Source: Planococcus shixiaomingii (lineage in GTDB: Bacteria > Bacillota > Bacilli > Bacillales_A > Planococcaceae). Taken from it: 64,000 nucleotides of DNA. Location of the stretch: assembly GCF_030413615.1 (NCBI RefSeq), contig NZ_CP129236.1:1720001-1784000 (forward strand), given 5' to 3'. The position numbers and the translations under genes were made by a program. Under the pieces are notes generated by a model, which did not search any database, was not told the DNA's origin, and saw only the letters and a program-made list of their open reading frames with translations. This document shows positions 63,549 to 64,000 of the stretch, one piece after another (position 1 is the first letter of the stretch; the number at the start of each line of letters is the position of its first letter).

Positions 63549-64000
63549 ACTTCAGATGAGGAGTGATAGAGGTTAACAACATTTAAGATACTAAATTTGC
63601 ATGGAGTCTGAGCAAACTCTCACAATTCTTCACAGAGTTTGAAAAAACGAATAGTTTCCAGGGAAGTGAAGAGTTTAATTAGTTTTCTGTTTAGCCTTAT
63701 TTTGTTGCACAATAAAGGTGTCTCATTCCTCTTCCTCCAATTCGTAAGAATGAAAAAGGTTTAAGGAAATAAATTCATTTTTTGTTGTTTATTTCATCTA
63801 ACTTCTTTTGCTTGCATGTCATAAAAAGATTACAAAAAAATGAATCATTTGTTTTGCCTGTTTTCCACTCCTTTCCAATTAGAATGGAAGTGAATTTCCA
63901 ACTCTCGTTACCTTTAGGGCATTATACCAGATGAATGGATCTTATTGCCTTGAAAATCCACAGATTTCCATTGAAGTATTGTACAAAATTGATAATCAAG
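63549..64000. other. AT-rich right edge without recognisable gene
   Basis: About 450 bases with no open frame of note, no clear hairpin terminator and no repeat that I can match elsewhere in the window. A gene may start beyond the edge. Confidence 0.4.

Overview
The window reads as ordinary chromosome of a low-GC Gram-positive bacterium of the order Bacillales, most likely Planococcaceae (Planococcus/Sporosarcina-like). This is inferred from gene content and order. Long stretches follow the Bacillus subtilis order of the bkd-yqi-yqj block (bkdR-ptb-bcd-buk-lpdV-bkdAA-bkdAB-bkdB, yqiW, yqjA, yqjC, yqjD, yqjE, dinB, rnz, namA, proC, yqjP, yqjW) and of the yne block (ccdA-ccdC-yneK, citB/acnA, yneP, yneQ, yneR, plsY, yneT, parE, parC). 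Unlike B. subtilis, it carries a methylmalonyl-CoA mutase operon (mutA-mutB-meaB). I saw no rRNA, tRNA, CRISPR array, intact insertion sequence or prophage.

Layout. 1-10 kb: branched-chain amino acid catabolism under a sigma-54 activator, with a long palindromic repeat splitting the E1 genes from E2. 10-20 kb: methylmalonyl-CoA mutase and its GTPase chaperone, a bacilliredoxin, a DUF939-type membrane protein, a 31-residue Prli42-like stressosome protein on the minus strand, methylmalonyl-CoA epimerase, an acyl-CoA carboxyltransferase and an M20 peptidase. Isoleucine and valine carbon leaving the BCKDH complex can be routed through propionyl/methylmalonyl-CoA to succinyl-CoA. 20-33 kb: a CAP-domain protein, Y-family polymerase DinB, RNase Z, a type I toxin-antitoxin locus with a LexA-like box, NamA, T-box-controlled ProC, argGH with an ARG box, a PAP2 phosphatase, and a second Y-family polymerase behind a LexA box. 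33-42 kb: a heterodimeric ABC exporter, a 20-bp-period repeat array, the CcdA/CcdC redox cluster, three small DUF genes, Sco, MscL, a lytic transglycosylase and a GlsB/YeaQ stress protein behind a SigB-like promoter. 42-54 kb: a 36-residue membrane peptide, a degenerate tyrosine recombinase, a DinB-fold protein, aconitase, YneP/Q/R/T, PlsY, and topoisomerase IV behind a consensus LexA box. 54-64 kb: a looser, visibly AT-richer accessory region with a pentapeptide-repeat protein beside parC, an acyl-CoA ligase, an amidohydrolase, an M3 oligopeptidase, a HAAS-type protein and a zinc-free MDR oxidoreductase, separated by long gaps.

The most interesting signals are: (1) a 35-residue holin-like toxin gene with a GAAC-N4-GTTC LexA-type box upstream and a convergent antisense RNA unit, one of three LexA-type sites in the window; (2) two intergenic arrays with 20-21 bp period built on different words; (3) a dispersed palindromic repeat family, one copy inside the bkd operon; (4) a BkdR whose GAFTGA loop reads GAVPFV; (5) a tyrosine-recombinase-like protein lacking the catalytic residues; (6) several very small genes (Prli42-like, 36-aa membrane peptide).
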